Shown here: positions 26,346 to 34,607 of the stretch, piece after piece
Position numbering within the stretch: the first letter of the stretch is position 1
Layout of the letters: each line of letters opens with the position of its first letter
NCBI GenBank assembly: GCA_017620455.1
Contig: JAFZQK010000022.1
Location: 1 to 64,000 of the forward strand
DNA length: 64,000 nucleotides
From: Clostridia bacterium
GTDB lineage: Bacteria > Bacillota_A > Clostridia > Christensenellales > Aristaeellaceae
Direction: 5' to 3'
Notes under the pieces: model-generated
Database searches by the model: none
The model's input: the letters and a program-made list of their open reading frames with translations, nothing else
Told to the model about the DNA's origin: nothing
Translations under genes and position numbers: made by a program

Positions 26346-27920
26346 ATGCGGATGCGCAGGTTATTGGCGCTGATGCTGGCGCTGGCGCTTTTGCTGCCGG
26401 GGGCGGCCCGGGCGGAATGGCTTGACGAGGACGTGCAGGCGGATTATGAAAAATGGTGCACCCTGGAGGGGGACACCCTCACCGTGCGGGAGGGCCTCCG
26501 GGTGCTGGGCGGCTATGTTCCCGACTGGATCTATAACCCGGAAACCGACGACTGGGACGAAACGGAGGACCCGGCGGCAGAGCAGCTGTTTGAGGAAAAC
26601 GATTCGCTGTACTTTTACTGGGACGAGGTAGAATTCAGCCGGATCCAGTTTCCCAACTCGCTGGAAATGATCGGGTGCGAAGCCTTTTTCGGCCAGGATT
26701 TCACCGAATTCACCCTGCCCAAGGGGCTGAAAAAAGTGCTGAACGACGCGTTTTATTGCTGCACCTTCGGGGTATTCCGCATCGAGGCGGAATTGCCCTG
26801 GACGCAGATCCGGGAGAGCATGTCAGAATGCCATGTACTTGCCTGGGACGTGCCGGAGGATCATCCCCTGTATACCGTCCGGGACGGGGCGCTGTATACG
26901 AAGGACGGAAAGACGCTGCTGAATTATCCCAACGGCAGGACCGACGCCCACTGGGACGTGCCGGCGGGGACGGAGCGGATCGCCCGCTACGCCATCCGGA
27001 ACGAGTACCTGAAAACGGTTTCCCTGCCCGTGGGGCTGCAGGCGGTGGAGGATTGGGCGTTCGCCGGCTGCGGCTGGCTGCAGGCCGTCGCGTTTCCCCT
27101 GACGGTCAGGGAGATCGGCCGGGACGTCTTTGACGAATGCGTGTCGCTGGAATTGGTGTCCCTGCCGCAGGGGCTGACGGCGGATAAGGACGAAGACGGC
27201 TGGTCGGTCTATTATCAGGACGACGCCATATTCCGCGGGGACAACGGAGATACCTGGATCAGCGGCGATCCCTACGACGAATACGGGGGATATGACGGCA
27301 ATTACAGGGGCTATTACGACGTCGCCAGGCTGACGGGGGACGGCGAAATGGTGCCGCTGTACCGGAACGCCGCGGGCGGGGAAGCCGTGCTGTACCTGCC
27401 GGACGGCTATGTGGCGATGGCCATGGAAACCGACGGCGGCCGGTGCAGGCTGGAAGACCTGCAGATGAGCCGCACGCTGGGCTGGGCGCCTCTCGCCAGG
27501 GTGCGGCTGATCAGCAATGAAACGCTGTTCCGTTATGCCCGCGGCGCCCTGAGGCCGGAGGAGGATACGGCTCCGGGCCGGGTATGGGATTTGGAGTTCG
27601 ACCTGCGCGGGCCGTTTGTGATGCTGTACTGGGACGATTACTGCGAATCCGTGTTTTTGCCCCTCACGGAAACGAAGCTGTACCGGGAGGCGGACGGGCC
27701 GGAAGGGGATTACGGCATCGCGGCCTGCGCCGATCCCTACTGGAGCATCCCGCTGATGGACGCCCCCGGCGGGGAAGAAACGGAAAAACTGCACTGCGGC
27801 GATCAGGTGAAGATCCTGGAGGAAAACGGCGGCTTCGTCCGCGTCAGCACCGGGTTTGCAGAAGGCTGGCTGGCGGCGGAGAACGTAAAGAAAGTACCGA
27901 AAACCGAGGAGGGAAAATGA
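26346..27920 (+). CDS. Secreted leucine-rich repeat (BspA type) protein with C-terminal SH3 domain
   Basis: A 524-residue protein with a signal peptide (about 1-23, ending GAARA). BspA-type LRR_5 units occur near residues 85-135 and 210-285 (IGCEAFFGQDFTEFTLPKGL, VEDWAFAGCGWLQAVAFP). The middle part resembles further beta-rich modules, and the last 50 residues form an SH3-like domain (KLHCGDQVKILEENGGFVRV). The start at 26346 is chosen for the AAAGGA before it. It is likely a surface or extracellular binding protein; the ligand is unknown. The next gene begins one base after the stop. Confidence 0.82.
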   Translation: MRMRRLLALMLALALLLPGAARAEWLDEDVQADYEKWCTLEGDTLTVREGLRVLGGYVPDWIYNPETDDWDETEDPAAEQLFEENDSLYFYWDEVEFSRIQFPNSLEMIGCEAFFGQDFTEFTLPKGLKKVLNDAFYCCTFGVFRIEAELPWTQIRESMSECHVLAWDVPEDHPLYTVRDGALYTKDGKTLLNYPNGRTDAHWDVPAGTERIARYAIRNEYLKTVSLPVGLQAVEDWAFAGCGWLQAVAFPLTVREIGRDVFDECVSLELVSLPQGLTADKDEDGWSVYYQDDAIFRGDNGDTWISGDPYDEYGGYDGNYRGYYDVARLTGDGEMVPLYRNAAGGEAVLYLPDGYVAMAMETDGGRCRLEDLQMSRTLGWAPLARVRLISNETLFRYARGALRPEEDTAPGRVWDLEFDLRGPFVMLYWDDYCESVFLPLTETKLYREADGPEGDYGIAACADPYWSIPLMDAPGGEETEKLHCGDQVKILEENGGFVRVSTGFAEGWLAAENVKKVPKTEEGK

Positions 27921-27921
27921 C

Positions 27922-28965
27922 ATGACGAAGAAACTGCTCTGCATCCTGGCGGCGCTGATGCTGCTGGCTGCGCCTGCCCTGACGGAAAACCCGGACACCG
28001 GCTCCTGGAGCCAGATCAACCAGGCCGTGAGCCGCAGCGAGGACTGGCAGCGGTTCGCCGAGGGGGATCAATTCCATCTGGGCGAAATAGCGGCGGTGCA
28101 GCCGGGAGACGATTTGCTTTCCATCGTGTCCTACGGCACCTATCCCAGCATGGACGGAAGCACCGTCTGCGTGCCCATGGCCATGGAGTTGGCAAGGCAG
28201 TGGCTGGGGCTTCCGGAGGAGGACATGAACGGCTTTGTGAATTTCTCCACCACGCCCTACGCCTACGACCGGCTGATCGAGGGCAAGCCGAATCCCCTTT
28301 CCACCGTCAAAAGCCAGGGGATCATGATGGACGACGTCCATCCCATCGACCTGGTGCTGGCCACCTATCCCAACGCCGACGAGCGCCAGGCCGCGGCGGA
28401 CGCGGGGGTGGAACTGGTGTACGTGCCTTTCTGCTGCGACGCGTTCATCTTCATGGTAAACGATCAGAACCCCGTGGACAGCCTGACGGTGCGGCAGATC
28501 CGGGAGATCTATACCGGCCAGGTGCTGTCCTGGAGCCAGGTAGGCGGGGAGGAAAGGCCCCTGGACGCCTATCAGCGGCCCCACGGCAGCGGCAGCCAGA
28601 CGGCCATGGAGGAAATGGTGATGCAGGGCCTGCAGATGAGCAACGTCACCGAAGCCTATATCTCCGACGGCATGGCCGACGCCATCCGGCAGGTGGGCAA
28701 TTACGATAACGGTCCGAGCGCCATTGGCTACAGCTATCTGTATTACGTGAACGAATTGGTGGAGAGCGGCGGCATCAAGGTGCTTGCCATCGACGGCATC
28801 GCCCCCACGGACGAGAACCTGCAGTCCGGCGCCTATCCCTTCACGGTGAATTATTTCGCCGTGTACCGCAAAGGCGATGAAAACACGGAAGCCTTCGTGA
28901 ATTGGCTGGTCAGCGACGCGGGCCAGCAGGCCGTGCGCCAGGCGGGGTACGTGCCGCTGAAGTAA
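27922..28965 (+). CDS. PstS-like solute-binding protein, without transporter genes
   Basis: A 347-residue exported protein with a signal peptide (about 1-22) and the fold of PstS-type periplasmic-binding proteins (YVPFCCDAFIFMVNDQNPVD, LTVRQIREIYTGQVLSW, RPHGSGSQTAMEEMVM, GPSAIGYSYLYYVNE). The RPHGSGSQTAM segment resembles the phosphate-binding loop of PstS. No lipobox Cys is obvious. There are no pstCAB genes nearby; instead it is coupled to the LRR/SH3 gene. The ligand may be phosphate or another oxyanion. Confidence 0.82.
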   Translation: MTKKLLCILAALMLLAAPALTENPDTGSWSQINQAVSRSEDWQRFAEGDQFHLGEIAAVQPGDDLLSIVSYGTYPSMDGSTVCVPMAMELARQWLGLPEEDMNGFVNFSTTPYAYDRLIEGKPNPLSTVKSQGIMMDDVHPIDLVLATYPNADERQAAADAGVELVYVPFCCDAFIFMVNDQNPVDSLTVRQIREIYTGQVLSWSQVGGEERPLDAYQRPHGSGSQTAMEEMVMQGLQMSNVTEAYISDGMADAIRQVGNYDNGPSAIGYSYLYYVNELVESGGIKVLAIDGIAPTDENLQSGAYPFTVNYFAVYRKGDENTEAFVNWLVSDAGQQAVRQAGYVPLK

Positions 28966-29024
28966 CCGGCATAGAAAACGGAAAACGGGCCATGCTAATC
29001 CCGTCAAAAAGGAGGAGGAAAAGC

Positions 29025-30197
29025 ATGGCTCGTTTTTTGCGTTGGATCGGTATACTTCTGTGCGTGTGCCTGGGATCGGTCTGTTTGGCGCCGGCGGCGC
29101 AGGCCGCTTCGCCGCTGGAGGAGGGCGTCCCCGTGACGCTCACCGCCCCCAGCGCCATCCTGACGGAGGCGGACAGCGGCGCGGTGATCTTTGAAAAGAA
29201 CGCCGACGACCGGCGGCCCGCCGCGTCCATCACCAAGCTCATGACCATCCTGATCGTGCTGGAAAAGCTGGAGGCGGGGGAGATCGGCCCGGAGGACAAA
29301 ATCACCGTTTCCACCGCGGCGGCGGCCCAGCCGGGCAGCCAGGCGTTCCTGGACGCGGGGGCGGCGTATCCCCTCAAGGATCTGCTCAAATCCGCCGTGA
29401 TCGCCAGCGCCAACGACAGCGCCGCCGCCTTGGCGGAATACGTGGCCGGGACGGAAGGGGCGTTCGTGACGCTGATGAACGAAAAAGCGGAAGGCCTGGG
29501 CCTAAGGAACACCCATTACGCCAACTGCACGGGTCTGCCAGCCCAAGGGCAGTATACCTGCGCCCGGGACGTGGCGGCCATCTCCCGGGAGGTGGCGAAG
29601 CATCCGCTGTATTTCACCTATTCCTCCACCTGGCTGGATACCCTGACCCATCCCTCCGGCCGGGTGACGGACCTGACCAATACCAACCGTCTTGTGCGGT
29701 TCTACCGGGACTGCGACGGCTTCAAGACCGGCAGCACCGAGGAAGCGAAATACTGCCTGAGCGCCACGGCGGAGAAAAACGGCATGCGCCTGATCGCGGT
29801 GGTGCTGGGCGTGCCCAGCAGCCAGACCCGGTTCGACGAGGCCCGGGCCATGATGGATTGGGGCTTTTCCGCCTTCAGCCGGGTGGAGGTGGCCAAGGCG
29901 GGGGACTGGACCGGCGATACCGTGCCGGTGAAGCTGGGGGCCAGGGACAGCGTGGAAGCGGCCCTGGAAAAAGGGATCAGCATGCTGCTTCGCCCGGGGG
30001 AAAAGGAAAAGCTGACCATGCAGACGGACCTGGTGGAATCCGTGACGGCGCCGGTGCGGCCCGGGCAGGAATTGGGCACGGTGCGCATCCTGCTGGGGGA
30101 CCGGGTGGTGGCCCGGGTAAAGGCGGTGGCGGCCAGGGAAGTGCGGATGCCGGGGCTGCTGGAAGGCTTTTTCAGGCTGCTGGAGAACTGGCGCTGA
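29025..30197 (+). CDS. Serine-type D-Ala-D-Ala carboxypeptidase (S11, DacA/DacF type)
   Basis: A 390-residue low-molecular-weight penicillin-binding protein. It has a signal peptide (about 1-27, ending AAQAA), SxxK at S68-ITK71, SxN at S129-A-N131 and KTG at K235-T-G. The C-terminal domain (about 290-390) is the PBP5_C beta domain with a membrane-facing helix at the end. The start at 29025 follows a strong GGAGGAGG. It removes the terminal D-Ala of peptidoglycan. With the two M15 enzymes upstream, this stretch encodes three predicted carboxypeptidases. Confidence 0.94.
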   Translation: MARFLRWIGILLCVCLGSVCLAPAAQAASPLEEGVPVTLTAPSAILTEADSGAVIFEKNADDRRPAASITKLMTILIVLEKLEAGEIGPEDKITVSTAAAAQPGSQAFLDAGAAYPLKDLLKSAVIASANDSAAALAEYVAGTEGAFVTLMNEKAEGLGLRNTHYANCTGLPAQGQYTCARDVAAISREVAKHPLYFTYSSTWLDTLTHPSGRVTDLTNTNRLVRFYRDCDGFKTGSTEEAKYCLSATAEKNGMRLIAVVLGVPSSQTRFDEARAMMDWGFSAFSRVEVAKAGDWTGDTVPVKLGARDSVEAALEKGISMLLRPGEKEKLTMQTDLVESVTAPVRPGQELGTVRILLGDRVVARVKAVAAREVRMPGLLEGFFRLLENWR

Positions 30198-30268
30198 ACC
30201 CGGAAAAACAGACCGGATATCATAAAATCGCATGAGATTCACGAAAATGTAAAAAATCTGAAATATTA

Positions 30269-30297
30269 TTGACAAAATACAAGAAAAATAATACAAT
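30269..30297 (+). promoter_or_regulatory. Promoter of the VanW gene
   Basis: TTGACA (30269-30274), a 17-base spacer and TACAAT (30292-30297) in a very AT-rich stretch, 40 bases before the GTG start at 30337. Confidence 0.8.
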
Positions 30298-30336
30298 TAA
30301 ATAGAATCGGGTATGTTTAGAAGGGAGGCGCGGCCT

Positions 30337-31935
30337 GTGCGGGGGAAAAACGAGCGGTTTACGCCGGCGCGGCCCGCCTATCCTGAGGATCCTGCTGAAA
30401 TGGAGATGCGCAGCCAGGAAGACTGGGCGGATTACCCGGACATGGTGTATCAGGCCCAGGAAGCGGAGGAGGAAGCTTTTGTAAATCCGCCCGCCGTGCC
30501 GCCCGAAGCGCCGGCGCGCAGCCGCCGCGGGATGAACGGGGGCTGGGCGCTGACGGCGCTTGTGTGCATAGGGCTGCTATGTCTCATCGTCTATTCGGTG
30601 ATTTCCCTGCGCAGGCCCTACGATACGTTCCGGCAGAAGGCCGCGAAGGTCAATCAGGATGTGATCGCCCAGGGGATCTATGTGGACGGCGTCCACGTGG
30701 GGGGCAAAACGAAGGCGCAGGCGGCCCAGGCCCTGGGCGGCGCCCAGACCGTGTACGGGGGATTGCAGATCGTTGTGCAGGTGGACGGCGAAACCTGGGT
30801 GCTGACGGACCGGGAGCTGCCCCTGGAGCGCAACACCGAGGCGGTGCTGGACGCTGCGTACGCCGTGGGCCGGCAGGGATCGCGGGATACCCTTTCCACC
30901 CGGGTGACGCCCTTTGAATACCGGTATCGGCATCTGTATCATACCGCGGCTTCCCCGGTGGAACTGCATACGGTGGTGACCTACGATCCGGAAAAGGTGC
31001 GGGAATTGACGGGCGTGATCGAGAACCGGATCAACCGGGAGCCCATCGACGCGCAGGTGGCCACCTTTGATTTTGCATCCCGGGCTTTTACCTACCAGCC
31101 GGAGCAGCCGGGGCGGAAAATCGACGGCAACAGCCTGTACAATCAGCTGATCTCCGCCCTGGACCGGCGGGATTACCGGGCGAAGATCGTAATGAGCAGT
31201 CAGCCGATCCCCGCCAAAGTAACGGCGCAGCAGCTGGCGGATTCCTTTTCCCTGATTTCCACCTATACCACCCAGACCACCGCGGACGGCAACCGGAACA
31301 ATAACGTAAACCTGGCCGCCAACGCCGTGACGAACACGGCCGTCATGCCCGGGGAAACCTTTTCGTTCAATCAGGCTACGGGCCAGCGCACGGCGGAGAA
31401 AGGGTATCTGCCGGCGGCGGCCATCCTGGGGGGCGCCACGGTGGACGAGATCGGCGGGGGCGTGTGCCAGGTGAGCAGCACGCTGTTCAACGCCGCGGCC
31501 ATGGCGGATATGACCATCCTGAAGCGTACGCCCCACACCTGGCCCAGCAATTATGTGGAAAAGGGCCGGGACGCCACGGTGAACTGGCCCACCCTGGATT
31601 TTTCCTTCCGCAACGACCGGGACACCCCCGTTTTCATCGTGGCGTATTACCGGCAGCGGGAATGTACGGTGGAAATCTACGGCTGCAGCCTGGGAAGCGG
31701 CAATTCCATTACCCTGGAAACCCAGCTGATCTCCGTGACGGAGCCCCCCGCCGAAGCCCTTTACGAGCAGAACCCGGAATTGCCGCCCGGCACGGTGCAG
31801 GAGAAAAAGAAGCCCCGGACGGGATACGTGGTGGATACCTACCGGGTATACCGGCACAACGGCGTGGAATACAAGCGGGAAAAGCTGTGCACCTCCAATT
31901 ACCAGATGATCCAGCAGGTGATCGAGTACAACTGA
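30337..31935 (+). CDS. VanW family protein with peptidoglycan-binding domain
   Basis: A 532-residue protein. A short acidic cytoplasmic segment is followed by one membrane helix (ALTALVCIGLLCLIVYSVI), a PG_binding_4-like region, and the VanW domain (NNNVNLAANAVTNTAVMPGE through VDEIGGGVCQVSSTLFNAA). The last 60 residues are basic and beta-rich (G5-like). The GTG at 30337 is preferred because AGGGAGG lies eight bases before it; the upstream in-frame ATG at 30313 has no such site. VanW is found in some vancomycin-resistance clusters but its role is unknown; no other van genes are here. Confidence 0.88.
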   Translation: MRGKNERFTPARPAYPEDPAEMEMRSQEDWADYPDMVYQAQEAEEEAFVNPPAVPPEAPARSRRGMNGGWALTALVCIGLLCLIVYSVISLRRPYDTFRQKAAKVNQDVIAQGIYVDGVHVGGKTKAQAAQALGGAQTVYGGLQIVVQVDGETWVLTDRELPLERNTEAVLDAAYAVGRQGSRDTLSTRVTPFEYRYRHLYHTAASPVELHTVVTYDPEKVRELTGVIENRINREPIDAQVATFDFASRAFTYQPEQPGRKIDGNSLYNQLISALDRRDYRAKIVMSSQPIPAKVTAQQLADSFSLISTYTTQTTADGNRNNNVNLAANAVTNTAVMPGETFSFNQATGQRTAEKGYLPAAAILGGATVDEIGGGVCQVSSTLFNAAAMADMTILKRTPHTWPSNYVEKGRDATVNWPTLDFSFRNDRDTPVFIVAYYRQRECTVEIYGCSLGSGNSITLETQLISVTEPPAEALYEQNPELPPGTVQEKKKPRTGYVVDTYRVYRHNGVEYKREKLCTSNYQMIQQVIEYN

Positions 31936-31953
31936 CGAAGGGAGAAATGAGCC

Positions 31954-32646
31954 ATGCTCAAGGGCGATCTGCGCAAGCAGGCCATCGTGGATACCGCGGA
32001 GGCGCTGTTTTTTGAAAAAGGGTACGCCGGGGCCACCATCCAGGATTTCCTGGACCGGCTGAACTGCAGCAAGGGCAGCTTCTACCATCATTACGAATCC
32101 AAGCTGCAGGTGCTTACCGAGCTGTGCCGGCAGAAGGCGGAGAAGGGCTTTGCCGCGTTCCAGGCCCAGGTGTACGACGACAACCTGGACCGGCTCAACG
32201 GCCTGATCTATTACGCCATGCCCTTCCGGGACGGGGAGGAAGGCACGCTGTCGCTGCTGCTGCCCCTGATCGGGCTGAGCGACGGGCGGGTGGTGCTGGA
32301 CGCCATGCTGGACGCGCAGAAAAAGCTGTTTTTCCCGGAAATGGAAAAGCTGCTGGAATTCCTGCGGGCCCGGGGGGATTTTCATTACACGAAGGCGCTG
32401 CTGCCGGAATTGCTGTGGGACAGCTACACCGCCGTGTACATGCGGCTCATGGAGGAGGCTGCCTTCATCCGCCAGGGCGGCGGCGCCGGCGGGGTGACGC
32501 TGATCCTGGAGGCGGAAAGGTTTTTGTGGGAGCGGCTGCTGGACGCGCCCTTCGCCAGCATGGAGCTGATCCGGGCGGACGAGGTGCTGCGGGTGATCGG
32601 CCACGCGGCGAACCGGCTGAAATATCAGGAAACCGCGGAGGCCTGA
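31954..32646 (+). CDS. TetR/AcrR family transcriptional regulator
   Basis: A 230-residue protein whose N-terminal helix-turn-helix reads AEALFFEKGYAGATIQDFLDRLNCSKGSFYHHYESK, the TetR pattern. The C-terminal ligand domain is not recognisable. GGGAG precedes the ATG. It lies 18 bases after the VanW gene, so it may regulate that unit or act elsewhere; no efflux pump gene is adjacent. A terminator follows directly. Confidence 0.87.
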   Translation: MLKGDLRKQAIVDTAEALFFEKGYAGATIQDFLDRLNCSKGSFYHHYESKLQVLTELCRQKAEKGFAAFQAQVYDDNLDRLNGLIYYAMPFRDGEEGTLSLLLPLIGLSDGRVVLDAMLDAQKKLFFPEMEKLLEFLRARGDFHYTKALLPELLWDSYTAVYMRLMEEAAFIRQGGGAGGVTLILEAERFLWERLLDAPFASMELIRADEVLRVIGHAANRLKYQETAEA

Positions 32647-32662
32647 CGGAAAGACCTTTTTA

Positions 32663-32689
32663 CCCGGCGCGCAGCCGGGCATTTTTTTC
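32663..32689 (+). terminator. Rho-independent terminator after the TetR gene
   Basis: CCCGGC (32663-32668), loop GCGCA, GCCGGG (32674-32679), then CA and a run of seven T. Confidence 0.88.
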
Positions 32690-32718
32690 TTGTATTTTTG
32701 GGTTTTTCCCGATATAAT
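32690..32718 (+). promoter_or_regulatory. Promoter of glnS
   Basis: TTGTAT (32690-32695), a 17-base spacer and a perfect TATAAT (32713-32718), 58 bases before the glnS ATG. Confidence 0.75.
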
Positions 32719-32775
32719 GTTGAAAGCGCCTTTCCGGCGCGTATTCACGTATTCTTTTTGAAGGAGGGATCGGCA

Positions 32776-34476
32776 ATGGAAAACGAAAACGCGCGCAGCA
32801 ACTTCATCTGGGACGCCATCGACCAGGATCTGGCGGAGGGCCGCGCCCAGCAGGTGCACACCCGTTTTCCTCCCGAACCCAACGGCTATCCCCACATCGG
32901 CCACTGCAAGGCCCTGGTGACGGATTTCGGCACGGCGGAAAAATACGGCGGGCTGTGCAATTTGCGCTTTGACGACACCAACCCCGCCAAGGAGGACACC
33001 GAATACGCGGATGCCATCAAGCGGGACATCGAATGGCTGGGCTTCCACTGGACCGGCGGGCTGTATTACGCCAGCGATTATTATCAGCGCCTGTACGATA
33101 TCGCCGAGGATTTCATCCGGCGGGGCCTTGCCTATGTGGACGAGCTTTCCGCCGATGAAATGCGGGAATACCGGGGCACCCTGACCGCCCCGGGCAAGAA
33201 TTCCCCCTGGCGGGACCGGCCCGCGGAAGAAAGCCTGGATCTTTTCCGCCGCATGAAAAACGGCGAATTTCCCGAGGGCCGCTATATCCTCCGGGCGAAG
33301 ATCGACATGGCGTCCCCCAACATGAACATGCGGGACCCCGCCATGTACCGCATCCTCTACAAAGAGCACTGGCGCACGGGGAACAAATGGTGCATCTATC
33401 CCATGTACGATTTTGCCCATCCGCTTTCCGACGCCTTCGAGGGCATCACCTTCTCCCTCTGCTCCCTGGAGTTTGAGGATCACCGCCCGCTGTACGACTG
33501 GTTTGTGGAAAAGGCCGGCTTCCGCAAGGGGGACGGCAAGGGTTATTTCGGCCCCCGGCAGATTGAATTTGCCCGGCTCAATATCACCCGCACCCTGATG
33601 AGCAAGCGGTATCTGCGCTACCTGGTGGAGCAGGGCCTGGTCAGCGGCTGGGACGATCCCCGGATGCCCACCCTGTGCGCCATGCGCCGCCGCGGCTATC
33701 CCGGCAGCGCCATCCGCGCGTTCGTGGATCAGGTGGGCCTGGCGAAGGCTGATTCCACCGTGGACGTACAGATGCTGGACGCCTGCGTGCGCAGCGCCGT
33801 GGGCGAAACCGCGCCCCGGGTCATGGCGGTGCTCAACCCCGTGAAGGTGGTGGTCACCAACGTGCCCGAGGACTGGAGCGACACCCTGACCATGGAAAAC
33901 CATCCCGATCATCCCGAAATGGGCGAGCGGCAGGTGACCATCAGCCGGGAAATCTGGATCGAAAGGGAAGATTTCGAGGAAGATCCGCCGAAAAAATTCT
34001 TCCGCCTCAAGCCCGACGGGGAAGTGCGCCTGAAGGGCGCGTACATCATCAAGTGCGAAAACGTGGTGAAGGACGCCGCGGGGAAAATCGAACGCATTGA
34101 ATGCAGCGTGGATCTTTCCTCCCGCTCCGGCTCCGAAGGCGCCGACCGCAAGGTGAAGGGCACCATCCACTGGGTCAACGCCCGGGACTGCGCGGCCTTT
34201 GAAGCCCGGCTGTACGATCAGCTGATGACCGAGGAATGGGACAGCGCGCCCGCCGAGGAAAAGAAGGACTTTGAATCCTTCCGCCGTTTCCTGAACCCCG
34301 ATTCCCTGATCGTGAAGAACGGCTGGTGCGAGCATACCCTGGTGCACGCCAAGGCGGGCGATACCTTCCAGTTCTTGCGCATGGGCTATTTCTGCAAGGA
34401 CAAGGATTCCACGGCGGAAAAGAGCGTCTATAACCGCGTGGTGAGCCTGGAGGACAGCTACAAGCCCCAGAAATAA
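32776..34476 (+). CDS. glnS: Glutamine-tRNA ligase
   Basis: A 566-residue class I synthetase. HIGH motif: FPPEPNGYPHIGHCKA; KMSKS-like motif: LMSKRYLRYL. The C-terminal anticodon-binding beta-barrels follow (KVVVTNVPEDW through the end). Length is close to E. coli GlnRS (554). AAGGAGG stands before the ATG at 32776. The family charges tRNA-Gln directly; many Clostridia instead use GatCAB, so a GlnRS gene here is of interest. gltX follows after a palindromic gap. Confidence 0.96.
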   Translation: MENENARSNFIWDAIDQDLAEGRAQQVHTRFPPEPNGYPHIGHCKALVTDFGTAEKYGGLCNLRFDDTNPAKEDTEYADAIKRDIEWLGFHWTGGLYYASDYYQRLYDIAEDFIRRGLAYVDELSADEMREYRGTLTAPGKNSPWRDRPAEESLDLFRRMKNGEFPEGRYILRAKIDMASPNMNMRDPAMYRILYKEHWRTGNKWCIYPMYDFAHPLSDAFEGITFSLCSLEFEDHRPLYDWFVEKAGFRKGDGKGYFGPRQIEFARLNITRTLMSKRYLRYLVEQGLVSGWDDPRMPTLCAMRRRGYPGSAIRAFVDQVGLAKADSTVDVQMLDACVRSAVGETAPRVMAVLNPVKVVVTNVPEDWSDTLTMENHPDHPEMGERQVTISREIWIEREDFEEDPPKKFFRLKPDGEVRLKGAYIIKCENVVKDAAGKIERIECSVDLSSRSGSEGADRKVKGTIHWVNARDCAAFEARLYDQLMTEEWDSAPAEEKKDFESFRRFLNPDSLIVKNGWCEHTLVHAKAGDTFQFLRMGYFCKDKDSTAEKSVYNRVVSLEDSYKPQK

Positions 34477-34540
34477 AGGGGACAAACACAATCAACGAAC
34501 GATCATGCTCCGGTCCCGGCATCGCTTTCTTGGAGGGGGC

Positions 34541-34582
34541 GCGGGGGAGACGTTCTTTGGCCCCAAAGAACGTCTCCCCCGC
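34541..34582. repeat. Perfect 20-bp inverted repeat between glnS and gltX
   Basis: Arms at 34541-34560 and 34563-34582 are exact reverse complements (GCGGGGGAGACGTTCTTTGG) with only CC at the centre. There is no T-run after it, so it is not a standard terminator. It could be a repeat element, a processing site or a regulatory hairpin for gltX, whose AGGAGG lies about 10 bases downstream. Confidence 0.85.
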
Positions 34583-34607
34583 AAACATAATACAGGAGGT
34601 TTTTCTT

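Noticed and set aside
30198..30336. Riboswitch in the AT-rich gap before the VanW gene
   Set aside because: The gap is explained by a consensus promoter placed 40 bases before the start, leaving too little leader for a riboswitch.
30577..34491. 1304-codon open frame on the minus strand spanning VanW, TetR and glnS
   Set aside because: It crosses three recognised genes, a terminator and a promoter, and has no domain of its own.
34477..34607. T-box or other tRNA-sensing leader before gltX
   Set aside because: No T-box sequence, specifier loop or terminator/antiterminator pair could be found; only the palindrome is present.
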